DNA from: Flavobacterium akiainvivens
GTDB lineage: Bacteria > Bacteroidota > Bacteroidia > Flavobacteriales > Flavobacteriaceae
Assembly (NCBI RefSeq): GCF_001278115.1
Contig: NZ_LIYD01000005.1
Location: 2,329,486 to 2,393,485, forward strand
Length of the DNA: 64,000 nt
Direction of reading: 5' to 3'
A program made the position numbers and the translations under genes. Below, piece after piece: positions 1-10,782 of the stretch. Below the pieces are notes generated by a model. It saw only the letters and a program-made list of their open reading frames with translations. It was not told the origin of the DNA and did not search any database. Position 1 is the stretch's first letter. Each line of letters begins with the position of its first letter.

Positions 1-2
1 TG

Positions 3-620
3 TTTAGCACCTCTTTTGGTATAGAAGACCAGGTGCTTACCCACTACATTGCGCCCTATGCCGAGCTTGTAAACACGTTTACACTCGATACCGGCCGCCA
101 GTTTGCCGAAACCTACGAGGTGTTTCAGCGCACGCAAAACAAATACCCCAAGCTTAATATCGAAACCTTTTTCCCCGATGCGGAAGACGTAAAGCAATAC
201 GTTTCGGCTAACGGCATAAACGGCTTTTATAACAGCATAGAGCAACGCAAAGAGTGTTGCAGGGTGCGTAAGGTGGTTCCCCTGCAAAAAGCCATTACAG
301 GGGCTGAATTATGGGTTACAGGCCTCCGCGCCGAGCAAAGCGACAACCGCAGCGACATGCAGCTTTTAGAATGGGACGAGGCCAACCAACTGGTTAAATT
401 CAACCCGCTTTTGCATTATACCCTTAAAGAAGTAGAAGTGCTTATAGATACCTACAACATACCCCTGAGCAGCCTGTACAAAAAAGGCTACCTGAGCATA
501 GGCTGTGCGCCGTGTACCCGTGCACTGGCCGAAGGCGAACCCTTTAGGGCCGGGCGCTGGTGGTGGGAAGACGGTAAAAAAGAGTGCGGGCTGCACATTC
601 ATCAAGATAAAAATTATTAA
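3..620 (+). CDS. cysH: Phosphoadenylyl/adenylyl-sulfate reductase CysH, 5' end cut by the window
   Basis: Assimilatory reductase that reduces activated sulfate (APS or PAPS) to sulfite in the cytoplasm. The frame is already open at base 3 and reads FSTSFGIEDQVL before the first GTG at 33, so the true start lies left of the window. A CC pair (ECCRVRKV), a later CxxC (GCAPCTRA) and a C-terminal ECGLH are the pattern of the iron-sulfur-containing APS-reductase type, where the four cysteines hold a 4Fe-4S cluster and ECGLH carries the catalytic cysteine. The stop is one base from the cysD start, so the two genes are co-transcribed. APS versus PAPS preference cannot be settled from this fragment. 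Confidence 0.93.
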   Translation, partial: FSTSFGIEDQVLTHYIAPYAELVNTFTLDTGRQFAETYEVFQRTQNKYPKLNIETFFPDAEDVKQYVSANGINGFYNSIEQRKECCRVRKVVPLQKAITGAELWVTGLRAEQSDNRSDMQLLEWDEANQLVKFNPLLHYTLKEVEVLIDTYNIPLSSLYKKGYLSIGCAPCTRALAEGEPFRAGRWWWEDGKKECGLHIHQDKNY

Positions 621-621
621 A

Positions 622-1524
622 ATGGCACATACTAATATACACCTGCAAACCCTTGAAGATGAAAGCATCTACATCATCCGCGAAGTGGTGTCGCAGTTCC
701 GTAAGCCAGTGCTGCTTTTTAGCGGAGGTAAGGACAGCATAACGCTGGCCCGCCTGGCGCAAAAGGCATTTTACCCGGCTAAGATTCCGTTCCCTTTCCT
801 GCATATTGATACCGGGCATAATTTCCCTGAAACCATTGAATTTAGAGACCAGCTGGTTAAAGAGCTTGGTGTGGAGCTTATTGTACGCTATGTTCAGGAC
901 AGTATAGACCAAAACAAAGCACAGGAAGAAACCGGCAAGTATGCCAGCCGCAACGCCCTGCAAACCGTTACCCTGCTGGATGCCATTGAAGAATTTGGCT
1001 TTGATGCCTGTATGGGCGGTGCACGCCGCGATGAGGAGAAATCGAGGGCTAAGGAGCGTATCTTTTCGGTGCGTGATGATTTTGGACAGTGGGATGCCAA
1101 GAAGCAGCGCCCGGAGCTGTTTAACATCCTGAATGGAAAGATTGCCTTTGGCGAAAATGTAAGGGCTTTCCCCATAAGCAACTGGACGGAGGAAGACGTG
1201 TGGAATTACATTAACCAGGAAGGCATTGGCCTGCCTACGATATATTTTGCGCACCAGCGCAAGCTGGTAAAACGCGATGGCGCGTTTTTGGCCTGGAGCG
1301 AATACCTGAACATTGTGGATACCGATGAGATTACCGAAAGCGTGGTGCGTTTCCGTACCGTGGGCGATATGACCTGTACCGCGGCGTTTGTGAGCACGGC
1401 AAGCGCCATTGAAGACATTATGTATGAAAACAAGTCTTCTAAATCAAGCGAGCGTGGTGCCCGTATGGACGATAAGCGCAGCGAGGCGGCATTGGAACAA
1501 CGTAAAAAGGGTGGGTATTTTTAG
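622..1524 (+). CDS. cysD: Sulfate adenylyltransferase subunit 2 (CysD)
   Basis: Small catalytic subunit of ATP sulfurylase, which makes adenylyl-sulfate from ATP and sulfate together with the GTPase subunit CysN. The N-terminal PP-loop motif SGGKDS, the HIDTGHNFPET segment and the C-terminal RxSERGARMDDK region are typical. The start chosen is the ATG at 622 (MAHTNIHLQTLEDESIYI), which gives 300 residues, close to the family's usual length; an upstream in-frame GTG at 505 would overlap cysH heavily and is not used. It follows cysH with a one-base gap. Its partner cysN is 438 bp downstream, an unusually wide gap filled with repeats. Confidence 0.96.
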   Translation: MAHTNIHLQTLEDESIYIIREVVSQFRKPVLLFSGGKDSITLARLAQKAFYPAKIPFPFLHIDTGHNFPETIEFRDQLVKELGVELIVRYVQDSIDQNKAQEETGKYASRNALQTVTLLDAIEEFGFDACMGGARRDEEKSRAKERIFSVRDDFGQWDAKKQRPELFNILNGKIAFGENVRAFPISNWTEEDVWNYINQEGIGLPTIYFAHQRKLVKRDGAFLAWSEYLNIVDTDEITESVVRFRTVGDMTCTAAFVSTASAIEDIMYENKSSKSSERGARMDDKRSEAALEQRKKGGYF

Positions 1525-1574
1525 GAAAGCTTCTTAGCTTTTGTGCTGCTTAAACATAACGTTTTTCAGGTTCC

Positions 1575-1690
1575 GTCATTGCGAGAAGGAACGACGAAGC
1601 AATCTTTTTTTGTGTTTCAATAGATTTAGTGCTATAAGGATAATGAAATAAGATTGCCGCGCTCCGCAAGCTCCGCCCGCAAGGACGGGT
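1575..1690. repeat. Dispersed palindromic element (GTCATTGCGAG / GCAATCT type)
   Basis: The left half carries GTCATTGCGAG followed by GAACGACGAAGCAATCTT; the right half begins AAGATTGCCGCGCTCC. GCAATCTT (1599-1606) and AAGATTGC (1650-1657) form an inverted repeat. The words GTCATTGCGAG and GAAGCAATCT are familiar from dispersed intergenic repeats in Bacteroidota genomes. No protein is encoded. It sits inside the cysD-cysN gap. Confidence 0.6.
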
Positions 1691-1748
1691 CGTGAAGAAA
1701 GGTAGGATAACAGAAGTGCCTTGTGACTAACAACCCCTAAAAAATTTA

Positions 1749-1862
1749 AACACAAAGACACAAAGGCCACAAAGGCTTAAAAATTAATATTATGATGTGT
1801 TTTACTTGGTGTTCTTTGTGTCTTTGTGTTTTAAAAATAATCTGTTACTTGTGGCCTTTGTG
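1749..1862. repeat. Inverted repeat of CACAAAG-rich dispersed element
   Basis: AACACAAAGACACAAA (1749-1764) is the exact reverse complement of 1815-1830. A further copy of the word GTGGCCTTTGTG lies at 1851-1862 and pairs with CAAAGGCCAC at 1761-1770. The same 12-base word recurs at 46370-46381 in another intergenic element. The rest of the 1525-1962 gap has no gene that I can support. Confidence 0.6.
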
Positions 1863-1962
1863 AAAAATCTTAGTGCCCTTAGTGTCAAAAAAACTCATTA
1901 CAAGAAGCAATCATGCTTAGCAGCTGAGATACTCAGAAGCTAAGCAGCTTAAAAATTAAATA

Positions 1963-3204
1963 ATGGATTTACTACGTATAAATACAGCCGGTAGTGTAGA
2001 CGACGGCAAGAGTACCCTGATAGGCCGTTTTTTAAACGACAGCAATGCCCTTACCATAGAGCAGGTAGAGCTTATTGAGCGCAAAACCCGCGAGAAGGGT
2101 ATGGATGATCTTGATTTTTCAGTTTTAACCGATGGCCTTATCGCAGAAAGGGAGCAGGGCATTACCATAGATGTTGCCCACATCTATTTCTCAAGCGAAA
2201 GCCGCAAGTTTATTATTGCCGACAGCCCCGGCCATGTAGAGTATACCCGCAACATGGTTACCGGCGCCAGCAACAGTGAGGTATCGATTATATTAATTGA
2301 TGCACGTAAAGGCCTGCTGGAGCAAACCCACCGCCACTACTTTATCAGCACGCTACTAAGGTTGCAAACGGTGGTGTTCTGTATTAATAAAATGGACCTT
2401 GTGGGCTATAGCGAAGATGTGTTCTTAAAGATTGCTGCCGACATCAATAAAATGACCGGAGGCTTTGCTTACAAGCCCGATATCCATGTGCTGCCCATTA
2501 GTTCGCTTAAGGGGGATAATGTGGTGTTTGCATCAGATAATACACCGTGGTACAAAGGAGAAAGCATGAGTGGCATACTGCATAACATTAAGCCTAACGC
2601 CCAGGATACCGATGCGTTTCGCCTTGATGTGCAGCAGGTACTGCACGTGCAGAACGCCGAGTTTACCGATTACCGCGCTTATGCAGGCCGTATCATCAGC
2701 GGTAGCGTAAAGCTTGGCGATAAGCTAACGGTGCTGCCAAGTGGCACCGCAAGCGAGGTGGTTGAAATTAGAAGGTTTACCAATACTTTAGCTTCGGCCA
2801 CAGCCGGTGATTCGATACAACTGCGCCTTAAGGACGATGTAGATGTGAGCCGCGGCATGATGCTGGTACAACAACCGGATGACAGCCTGCTATCGAAAGA
2901 CATAAAAGCCACCCTGGTTTGGATGGACGAAAAACCGTCTGTACCCGGAGGGCGCTACACCATACAGGCCAGTACGCGTACTGCTGCGTGTAAGCTACAG
3001 GGTATTGATGCCATTATTCCGCCGGAGAACCCAACGGCAGTATATGAAGCGGCATCGCTAAAGCTGAACGACATTGCCAAAGTGCAGCTTAAGACCGCTG
3101 CACCATTATTCCTTGACCGTTTTGAAGACAACCGTGGCAACGGAGCCTTCATTTTGGTTGACACCCAAACCAACAATACCGTTGCAGTAGGGTTTGTGGA
3201 GTAG
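1963..3204 (+). CDS. cysN: Sulfate adenylyltransferase subunit 1 (CysN), GTPase
   Basis: EF-Tu-like GTPase subunit of ATP sulfurylase; GTP hydrolysis drives adenylyl-sulfate formation by CysD. The G1 P-loop GSVDDGKST is at residues 10-18, DSPGH is the G3 motif, and NKMD the G4 motif, followed by two beta-barrel domains. At 413 residues it is the stand-alone short form, not a CysN-CysC fusion with APS kinase. It belongs with cysH-cysD functionally, but a 438-bp repeat-bearing gap precedes it, so read-through or an own promoter is possible. A terminator follows at 3318. Confidence 0.95.
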   Translation: MDLLRINTAGSVDDGKSTLIGRFLNDSNALTIEQVELIERKTREKGMDDLDFSVLTDGLIAEREQGITIDVAHIYFSSESRKFIIADSPGHVEYTRNMVTGASNSEVSIILIDARKGLLEQTHRHYFISTLLRLQTVVFCINKMDLVGYSEDVFLKIAADINKMTGGFAYKPDIHVLPISSLKGDNVVFASDNTPWYKGESMSGILHNIKPNAQDTDAFRLDVQQVLHVQNAEFTDYRAYAGRIISGSVKLGDKLTVLPSGTASEVVEIRRFTNTLASATAGDSIQLRLKDDVDVSRGMMLVQQPDDSLLSKDIKATLVWMDEKPSVPGGRYTIQASTRTAACKLQGIDAIIPPENPTAVYEAASLKLNDIAKVQLKTAAPLFLDRFEDNRGNGAFILVDTQTNNTVAVGFVE

Positions 3205-3317
3205 TTGCGGGTTGGGAGTTGCGGGTTGTTTTTACAGCTGAGTAGGCAACCCCGCAAATATCTACCTTGTTTATGATATATTTCTCCCCCGGTCGATGCA
3301 CGGGGCTTTGAAAAGTC

Positions 3318-3342
3318 CGGCCCATACAGGGCCGTCTTTTTT
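3318..3342 (+). terminator. Rho-independent terminator after cysN
   Basis: Six-base GC stem CGGCCC/GGGCCG with a five-base loop (ATACA), followed by TCTTTTTT. It lies 114 bp after the cysN stop and points in the cysN direction. Confidence 0.75.
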
Positions 3343-3386
3343 GTGTAATAAAGTGTACGCTCCAAAACTCAAAACCCACCTTCTCC

Positions 3387-3414
3387 AAAAAAAACCGCCC
3401 CAAAACTGGAGCGG
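3387..3414 (-). terminator. Rho-independent terminator of eno
   Basis: On the minus strand CCGCTCC pairs with GGGGCGG (one G-U pair) around a six-base loop and runs straight into eight Ts. It lies 27 bp past the eno stop, so it ends the carA-eno transcript. Confidence 0.85.
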
Positions 3415-3440
3415 CCCTTTATATCTATATCCTTAGCGGA

Positions 3441-4757
<1,317 letters not shown>

Positions 4758-4771
4758 CTAATTAATTCTTC

Positions 4772-5881
4772 TTAATTCTTCGATTTCTCAATGTTTGCTA
4801 TAAACTGGTCAAACAGGTAAGTAGCATCATGCGGACCCGGGCTGGCCTCCGGGTGGTATTGTACCGAGAAGCAGTTTTTGTTCTTCATGCGCATACCGGC
4901 CACAGTACCATCATTAACGTGAAGGTGCGTAATTTCAAAATCAGGGTGCTTTTCAAGCGCTTCGCGGTCTACTGCAAACCCGTGGTTTTGAGATGTAATT
5001 TCGCCCTCACCCGTTACAAGGTTTTTAACCGGGTGGTTAATACCCCTGTGCCCGTTAAACATTTTATAGGTTGGTATTCCGTTAGCCAGGGCCAGTACCT
5101 GGTGGCCAAGGCATATACCAAATACCGGCTGGTCATCGGCCAGGATTTGGCGTGCAGCTTCCTGTGCACCAAAAAGCGGGTCAGGGTCGCCGGGGCCGTT
5201 AGACAGGAAGTAACCATCAGGCTCAAACGTCTTAAGGTCGGCATAGGTAGCATCATAAGGGAAAACCTTAATGTAGCAATCGCGCTTTGCAAGGTTGCGC
5301 AGTATGTTTTTCTTAATACCCAGGTCAAGCGCCGATACTTTATATTTAGCATCAGGGTTACCCACATAATAAGGTTCTTTTGTAGAAACTTTGCTGCTCA
5401 GCTCAAGGCCTTTCATATCCGGCACTTCAGCCAGGCGTTGTTTAAGGGCCTCAATATCGCAGTCTTCGGTACAGATAGCGGCATTCATGGCGCCGTTATC
5501 GCGAATGTAGCTTACCAGTGCGCGGGTATCAACATCTGATATCGCTACAAGGTTTTGTTCTTCAAAATATTGCTTCAGGCTTTCATCGCTGTTAACGCGA
5601 GAGTGGTTAAAGCTGAAATTTTTACACACAAGGCCGCTAATCATAATTTTATCAGCCTCTACCTCTTCATTATTGGTACCGTAGTTGCCAATATGTGCAT
5701 TGCTGGCCACCATAATCTGGCCAAAGTAAGAAGGGTCAGTAAAAATTTCCTGGTAGCCGGTCATGCCGGTGTTAAAACATACTTCTCCAAAAACAGTACC
5801 CTCAATGCCTATAGACTTGCCATAAAAAATGGTGCCGTCTGCTAAAAGTAGTACCGCTTTTTTCCTGTTCGTGTATTTCAT
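4772..5881 (-). CDS. carA: Carbamoyl-phosphate synthase small subunit (CarA)
   Basis: Glutaminase subunit that supplies ammonia to CarB for carbamoyl phosphate, the precursor of pyrimidines and arginine. A class I glutamine amidotransferase domain occupies the C-terminal half: FGICLGHQ holds the nucleophilic cysteine, and HPEASPGP the His-Glu of the triad. The ATG at 5881 (MKYTNRKKAVLLLADG) gives 369 residues, normal for CarA; 41 in-frame residues upstream look non-coding and overlap a good -7 element at 5909-5916. carB is not in the window. The position between rplQ and eno is familiar in Flavobacteriaceae. Confidence 0.96.
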   Translation of the reverse strand: MKYTNRKKAVLLLADGTIFYGKSIGIEGTVFGEVCFNTGMTGYQEIFTDPSYFGQIMVASNAHIGNYGTNNEEVEADKIMISGLVCKNFSFNHSRVNSDESLKQYFEEQNLVAISDVDTRALVSYIRDNGAMNAAICTEDCDIEALKQRLAEVPDMKGLELSSKVSTKEPYYVGNPDAKYKVSALDLGIKKNILRNLAKRDCYIKVFPYDATYADLKTFEPDGYFLSNGPGDPDPLFGAQEAARQILADDQPVFGICLGHQVLALANGIPTYKMFNGHRGINHPVKNLVTGEGEITSQNHGFAVDREALEKHPDFEITHLHVNDGTVAGMRMKNKNCFSVQYHPEASPGPHDATYLFDQFIANIEKSKN

Positions 5882-5908
5882 GTATGAAGTTTGATGTTGT
5901 GTTGCGTG

Positions 5909-5916
5909 CAAATTTA
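5909..5916 (-). promoter_or_regulatory. Candidate carA promoter, -7 element TAAATTTG
   Basis: A perfect Bacteroidota-type TAnnTTTG box on the minus strand, 27 bp upstream of the carA ATG. No TTG is seen at the expected -33 spacing, so this is only a half-supported promoter. It argues for the downstream carA start. Confidence 0.5.
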
Positions 5917-5989
5917 CTTTAAAAATTGGTTTTACCGAAATGGCGAGGCATTTTTGCATTTGCCTTAGTCTAAATCGGTTAAGCATTGC

Positions 5990-6026
5990 AAAAAAAAAGG
6001 ACAAACTGTAAAGTTTATCCTTTTTT
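5990..6026 (-). terminator. Terminator of the ribosomal protein cluster, after rplQ
   Basis: On the minus strand GGATAAACT pairs with AGTTTGTCC (one G-U pair) around a TTAC loop and is followed by nine Ts. It begins 26 bp beyond the rplQ stop and separates the ribosomal cluster from carA. Confidence 0.85.
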
Positions 6027-6052
6027 AATATCGAAAAATCAATTGTTCATGA

Positions 6053-6559
6053 TTATTCAGCAGCATTGTTGTTTTCTTCTGTATCAACAGCAGGGGCTTC
6101 AGTTGCAGCAGGTGCTTCAGCCACAGGAGCGGCAGCAGCTTTAGCTGAACGGCTACGACGGGTCGTTTTCTTAGCCTCTTTTTTAGTAGCGTTATACAGT
6201 TCGTTAAAGTCAACTAGCTCTATCATAGCCATATCAGCGTTGTCACCAAGACGGTTACCAAGCTTAATGATACGGGTATAACCTCCTGGGCGGTCGCCCA
6301 CTTTAGCAGCTACTTCCCTAAAAAGTTCAGTAACGGCATATTTGTTACGAAGGTAAGAGAATACTATACGACGGTTGTGTGTAGTATCTTCTTTAGATTT
6401 AGTAACCAATGGCTCAAAGTATACTTTAAGCGCCTTGGCTTTGGCAACAGTCGTATTAATACGCTTGTGCTCTATAAGGGAGCAAGCCATGTTAGCCAGC
6501 ATCAGTTTCCTGTGCCCGGCCTGCCTGCTAAGGTGATTTACTTTTTTTCCGTGTCTCAT
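6053..6559 (-). CDS. rplQ: 50S ribosomal protein L17
   Basis: Large-subunit protein near the exit tunnel. The start [21 protein letters not shown] is the family signature. The conserved core ends near residue 125. It is followed by an Ala/Glu-rich, Lys/Arg-bearing tail of about 40 residues, so the protein is 168 residues instead of about 127 in E. coli; long tails of this type are usual in Bacteroidota. It is the last gene of the cluster, 36 bp after rpoA. Confidence 0.97.
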   Translation of the reverse strand: MRHGKKVNHLSRQAGHRKLMLANMACSLIEHKRINTTVAKAKALKVYFEPLVTKSKEDTTHNRRIVFSYLRNKYAVTELFREVAAKVGDRPGGYTRIIKLGNRLGDNADMAMIELVDFNELYNATKKEAKKTTRRSRSAKAAAAPVAEAPAATEAPAVDTEENNNAAE

Positions 6560-6595
6560 TGCTGTAAATTTAAACCTTTACCTTTCGGTGAAGGA

Positions 6596-7588
6596 TTATT
6601 CTTTATCTAATTTGTATTTGCTCAAATCCATACCGAAGTGCAGGTTTTTAGAAGCAACAAGCTCATCAAGCTCAGTTAGCGACTTTTTACCAAAGTTACG
6701 GAATTTCATCAAGTCATTTTTGTTGAACGATACCAGGTCGCCTAATGTATCAACTTCAGCCGCTTTCAAACAGTTTAGTGCCCTAACAGACAGGTCCATA
6801 TCAACCAGTTTTGTTTTAAGCAACTGCCTCATGTGAAGAGATTCTTCATCATAAGATTCTGTTTGGGCAATTTCATCGGCCTCAAGTGTAATCCTTTCAT
6901 CAGAGAACAGCATAAAGTGGTGTATCAGCGTTTTTGCTGCCTCTGTAAGCGCTTCTTTAGGGTGTATAGAACCGTCAGTAATGATTTCAAAAACCAGCTT
7001 TTCGTAGTCAGTTTTTTGCTCCACACGGAAGTTCTCTATCGCATACTTAACGTTCTTTACAGGTGTAAAGATAGAGTCAGTAAAGATAGTGCCTATAGCA
7101 GCATTTTGCTTTTTGTTTTCTTCAGCAGGAACATAACCACGGCCTTTTTCTATAGTAAGTTCAAGGTTAACGGTTATTTTGCTGTCCATGTTGCAGATAA
7201 CAAGTTCAGGGTTTAGCACCTGGAAACCTGAAATAAACTTTTGGAAATCACCGGCAGTAAGCTGGTCTTTTCCACCTACAGATATCGAAACAGATTCGTT
7301 ATCTATATCCTCAATCTGGCGCTTAAAACGCACCTGCTTAAGGTTAAGAATTATTTCTGTAACATCTTCAACAACCCCTGGTATGGTAGAAAACTCATGC
7401 TCTACACCTTCGATGCGAACAGATGTTATTGCATAACCTTCCAGCGAAGAAAGTAAAACTCTTCTAAGTGCGTTACCAACAGTCAATCCATATCCGGGTT
7501 CCAGAGGGCGAAATTCGAATTTCCCCTGAAAATCGGTAGAATCGATCATTATAACTTTATCGGGCTTTTGAAAATTAAATATTGCCAT
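6596..7588 (-). CDS. rpoA: DNA-directed RNA polymerase subunit alpha
   Basis: The alpha subunit dimerises to nucleate RNA polymerase assembly and contacts activators and promoter DNA through its C-terminal domain. The N-terminal domain shows [27 protein letters not shown] sequence ([21 protein letters not shown]). The C-terminal domain carries the helix-hairpin-helix region ([30 protein letters not shown]). At 330 residues it is full length. It lies 22 bp after rpsD and before rplQ, the usual alpha-operon order. Confidence 0.98.
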   Translation of the reverse strand: MAIFNFQKPDKVIMIDSTDFQGKFEFRPLEPGYGLTVGNALRRVLLSSLEGYAITSVRIEGVEHEFSTIPGVVEDVTEIILNLKQVRFKRQIEDIDNESVSISVGGKDQLTAGDFQKFISGFQVLNPELVICNMDSKITVNLELTIEKGRGYVPAEENKKQNAAIGTIFTDSIFTPVKNVKYAIENFRVEQKTDYEKLVFEIITDGSIHPKEALTEAAKTLIHHFMLFSDERITLEADEIAQTESYDEESLHMRQLLKTKLVDMDLSVRALNCLKAAEVDTLGDLVSFNKNDLMKFRNFGKKSLTELDELVASKNLHFGMDLSKYKLDKE

Positions 7589-7610
7589 ATTAGTCGACTA
7601 ATGTCAATTA

Positions 7611-8216
7611 TTATTTGTTATACAACTCAACGATTAGTTGTTCTTTGATGTTTTCCGGTATCTGGATACGGGCAGGAACACTTACAAAAGTACCTTCCAT
7701 AGTATCGTTGTTCCAGGTAATCCACTCATATACGTGAGCAGAGTTTGATAAAGAATCTGTGATAGTCTCAAGAGATTTAGACTTTTCACGCACAGCAACT
7801 TTATCGCCGGCTTTTAGGTGGTATGATGGTATGTTTACCAGCTCACCATTTACGGTTATATGCCTGTGGCCTACTATTTGGCGGGCTGCCCTGCGAGAAG
7901 GTGCAATACCCATCCTGTATACCACGTTGTCAAGCCTTGCCTCACATAGCTGAAGTAGCACTTCACCGGTTACGCCTTTAGTGGCAGCGGCTTTTTCATA
8001 CAGGTTCCTGAATTGTTTTTCAAGGATACCGTAAGAGTACTTCGCTTTCTGCTTCTCCATTAGCTGAACAGCATATTCAGATTTTTTACCCCTCTTTTTA
8101 GCCAGGCCGTGTTGCCCTGGAGGGTAGTTTCTTTTTTCGAAGGCTTTATCGTCTCCGAAGATCGCCTCACCAAATTTACGGGCGATTCTTGTTTTTGGAC
8201 CAGTATATCTTGCCAT
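7611..8216 (-). CDS. rpsD: 30S ribosomal protein S4
   Basis: Primary 16S rRNA binder that starts small-subunit assembly and is a translational repressor of its own operon in several bacteria. It starts [17 protein letters not shown] and has an S4 RNA-binding domain around residues 95-155 ([19 protein letters not shown]). Length 201 is normal. The 87-bp gap to rpsK is the widest in the alpha region and holds a long two-part hairpin (8232-8285), which could be its autoregulatory leader. Confidence 0.97.
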   Translation of the reverse strand: MARYTGPKTRIARKFGEAIFGDDKAFEKRNYPPGQHGLAKKRGKKSEYAVQLMEKQKAKYSYGILEKQFRNLYEKAAATKGVTGEVLLQLCEARLDNVVYRMGIAPSRRAARQIVGHRHITVNGELVNIPSYHLKAGDKVAVREKSKSLETITDSLSNSAHVYEWITWNNDTMEGTFVSVPARIQIPENIKEQLIVELYNK

Positions 8217-8231
8217 TTTAAAAAATTAAGA

Positions 8232-8285
8232 GAACAGGAGGTTATGAATTCAGGTCTCATCCTCCGATAACCTTTGCCCCTGTTC
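8232..8285 (-). promoter_or_regulatory. Structured leader hairpin upstream of rpsD (candidate S4 regulatory site)
   Basis: Read on the minus strand, GAACAGG pairs exactly with CCTGTTC (8279-8285 with 8232-8238). Inside, AGGTTAT pairs exactly with ATAACCT (8267-8273 with 8239-8245), with a five-base bulge GGCAA on one side only and a 21-base apical loop. It lies 16 bp upstream of the rpsD ATG, inside a transcribed operon and without a T-run, so it is not a plain terminator. The regulatory role is inference. Confidence 0.5.
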
Positions 8286-8303
8286 GATAGTTATACTATA
8301 TAA

Positions 8304-8687
<384 letters not shown>

Positions 8688-8696
8688 TACTTTTTA

Positions 8697-9071
8697 TTAT
8701 TTAGTTGCTTTTTTCTTGTTAGCAACAGTTTTTCTCTTACCTTTTCTAGTCCTTGAGTTGTTTTTGGTACGCTGGCCACGTAGTGGAAGACCTGCCCTGT
8801 GGCGGATACCCCTGTAGCAACCTATGTCCATAAGGCGCTTAATGTTAAGCGAAATTTCAGAACGAAGTTCACCTTCAATTTTGAAATAAGATACAGCTTC
8901 ACGGATGGCGCTTATTTCGTCGTCATTCCACTCGCTCACTTTTTTATCTTCGCTAACCTGTGCTTTGGCTAGTATTTCTTGTGACCTGCTTTTACCAATA
9001 CCAAAGATGTAGGTTAAAGCAATAACTCCTCTTTTGTTTTTAGGTATGTCTACCCCTGCAATTCTTGCCAT
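8697..9071 (-). CDS. rpsM: 30S ribosomal protein S13
   Basis: Head protein of the small subunit that bridges to L5 and contacts P-site tRNA through its C-terminal tail. Starts [41 protein letters not shown] is the signature, followed by a Lys/Arg-rich tail. 124 residues. Two bp after rpmJ. Confidence 0.97.
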   Translation of the reverse strand: MARIAGVDIPKNKRGVIALTYIFGIGKSRSQEILAKAQVSEDKKVSEWNDDEISAIREAVSYFKIEGELRSEISLNIKRLMDIGCYRGIRHRAGLPLRGQRTKNNSRTRKGKRKTVANKKKATK

Positions 9072-9073
9072 AA

Positions 9074-9190
9074 TTATCCTTGTCTTTGTTTAAATCTAGG
9101 ATTCTTTTTGTTAATAACATATAACCTGCCTTTCCTGCGTACTATTATGCAGTCGGCACTTCTTTTCTTAACTGATGCTCTTACTTTCAT
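9074..9190 (-). CDS. rpmJ: 50S ribosomal protein L36, zinc-less form
   Basis: A 38-residue protein read directly from the bases between infA and rpsM; it starts [14 protein letters not shown] and ends FKQRQG. L36 helps organise 23S rRNA late in assembly. The usual zinc ribbon needs three Cys and one His. Here only Cys14 remains: the first Cys is Ser, the third is Asn, and the His is Phe. This is therefore the C-minus type that cannot bind zinc. Location and both terminal motifs make the call secure despite the length. Confidence 0.95.
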   Translation of the reverse strand: MKVRASVKKRSADCIIVRRKGRLYVINKKNPRFKQRQG

Positions 9191-9204
9191 TATTATAAGC
9201 TTCT

Positions 9205-9420
9205 TTAGTATCTGTAAGTAATTCTTGCTTTAGACAAATCATAAGGGCTCATTTCAAGCTTTACCTTATCGCCCGGAAGCAACTTGATATAGTGCATACG
9301 CATTTTACCTGAAATATGAGCAATTACCACATGCCCGTTTTCTAATTCAACACGGAACATAGCATTTGATAATGCCTCTATTATAGATCCGTCCTGTTCT
9401 ATTGCTGATTGTTTTGCCAT
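9205..9420 (-). CDS. infA: Translation initiation factor IF-1
   Basis: OB-fold factor that binds the ribosomal A site during initiation. Starts [37 protein letters not shown] and [21 protein letters not shown] are the family core. 71 residues. It follows secY by 5 bp; no map (methionine aminopeptidase) gene lies between them, unlike in many Firmicutes. Confidence 0.97.
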   Translation of the reverse strand: MAKQSAIEQDGSIIEALSNAMFRVELENGHVVIAHISGKMRMHYIKLLPGDKVKLEMSPYDLSKARITYRY

Positions 9421-9425
9421 AAATA

Positions 9426-10769
9426 TTAAGCTACAGCTTTTCTACCTTTACCGGTTTTCATTAATCCGTCATAATGCCTGTTAAGCAAGTATGAATTTAT
9501 CTGCTGGATTGTATCGATTGCAACCCCAACCATAATCAACAGAGATGTACCACCGTAAAACAAAGCCCACTGTTGCTGAACCCCAAAGCTTTTAACCACT
9601 GCCGGGAACACGGCAAGGAAAGCAAGGAACAAAGCACCCGGGAATGTAATAAGTGACATAATCCTGTCAAGGTAATCTCCGGTCTCAACACCCGGCCTTA
9701 CGCCCGGTATAAAACCACCACTCCTCTTAAGGTCATCTGCCATTTTATTGGTAGGTACTGTTATCGCGGTGTAAAAGTAAGTAAAAATTATAATTAATAA
9801 AGCAAAAACAACATTATAGGCTAAACCAAACGGATTTTTAAACTCCGATGTAATGGTGTTTGCCGTATCAGATTGATAAAGGCCGGCCAAAGCAGCTGGT
9901 ATAAACATGATAGCCTGGGCAAAGATAATTGGCATAACGCCCGAAGCATTAAGCTTAAGCGGAATCCACTGCCTGTTGCCACCAAACATATCCTGTTCAA
10001 AATCGCCTGATGCCGTGCGCCTTGCATACTGTACAGGTATTTTCCTTACCGCCATAACCATAAGGATACAGGCAATAATTACCAATAGCCATACAACAAC
10101 TTCAATAAGGAGCTGTAACGGTCCTCCGTTATTTTCAGTTACAACAGAAGTAAACTCCTGTATAAATGCCTGTGGCAACCTGGCTATAATACCTACAAGG
10201 ATAAGCAGCGATATACCGTTACCTATACCTTTATCAGTAATTTTTTCGCCAAGCCACATTGCAAATATGGTGCCGGTTGTTAGGATAACAACAGATGAGA
10301 AAAGGAACTGGAATGAGCTAACCGGCATAAGGAACGCCTCTGCAGGAAGCGTATTGTTAAGGTTATAAATATAACCCGGGCCCTGTACCAGTGTAATAGC
10401 TATTGTTAACCAGCGTGTAATCTGGTTCATCCTTTTCCTTCCGCTCTCGCCTTCTTTTTGCAATTTTTGCAGGTAAGGCACTGCGATACCCATTAATTGA
10501 ACCACGATAGATGCAGAAATATATGGCATAATACCCAATGCAAATACAGATGCCTGCGAAAACGCACCACCTGTAAATACATCGATAAGCCATCCTATAC
10601 CGCCTTCTGCCTGTTTAGATAAATTTGTTAGCCCCGTAGCATCAATACCCGGAAGTGTAACGTGTGCACCAAAACGGTACACAAGCAACAATCCTAAAGT
10701 AACCAGGATCCTGTTCTTCAGTTCTTCAATCTTCCAGATGTTAACGAATGCTTCAAAAAATTTCTTCAT
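9426..10769 (-). CDS. secY: Protein translocase subunit SecY
   Basis: Central channel of the Sec translocon in the inner membrane, with ten expected membrane segments visible as hydrophobic runs along 447 residues. [11 protein letters not shown] near the N-terminus, the plug region, and [13 protein letters not shown] in the C-terminal half are typical. The ATG at 10769 ([20 protein letters not shown]) is preferred to an in-frame TTG at 10781, which would leave one base to rplO and add only four atypical residues. It sits between rplO and infA. Confidence 0.97.
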   Translation of the reverse strand: MKKFFEAFVNIWKIEELKNRILVTLGLLLVYRFGAHVTLPGIDATGLTNLSKQAEGGIGWLIDVFTGGAFSQASVFALGIMPYISASIVVQLMGIAVPYLQKLQKEGESGRKRMNQITRWLTIAITLVQGPGYIYNLNNTLPAEAFLMPVSSFQFLFSSVVILTTGTIFAMWLGEKITDKGIGNGISLLILVGIIARLPQAFIQEFTSVVTENNGGPLQLLIEVVVWLLVIIACILMVMAVRKIPVQYARRTASGDFEQDMFGGNRQWIPLKLNASGVMPIIFAQAIMFIPAALAGLYQSDTANTITSEFKNPFGLAYNVVFALLIIIFTYFYTAITVPTNKMADDLKRSGGFIPGVRPGVETGDYLDRIMSLITFPGALFLAFLAVFPAVVKSFGVQQQWALFYGGTSLLIMVGVAIDTIQQINSYLLNRHYDGLMKTGKGRKAVA

Positions 10770-10782
10770 AAGGCTATACAAA

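Noticed and set aside
544..1254. Long open frame on the minus strand across cysD
   Set aside because: It lies fully antisense to a strongly conserved gene, has no recognisable domain or signal, and no promoter; it follows from the codon pattern of cysD.
10770..10781. TTG start extending SecY by four residues
   Set aside because: The ATG at 10769 gives the usual SecY N-terminus; the TTG would leave one base to rplO.
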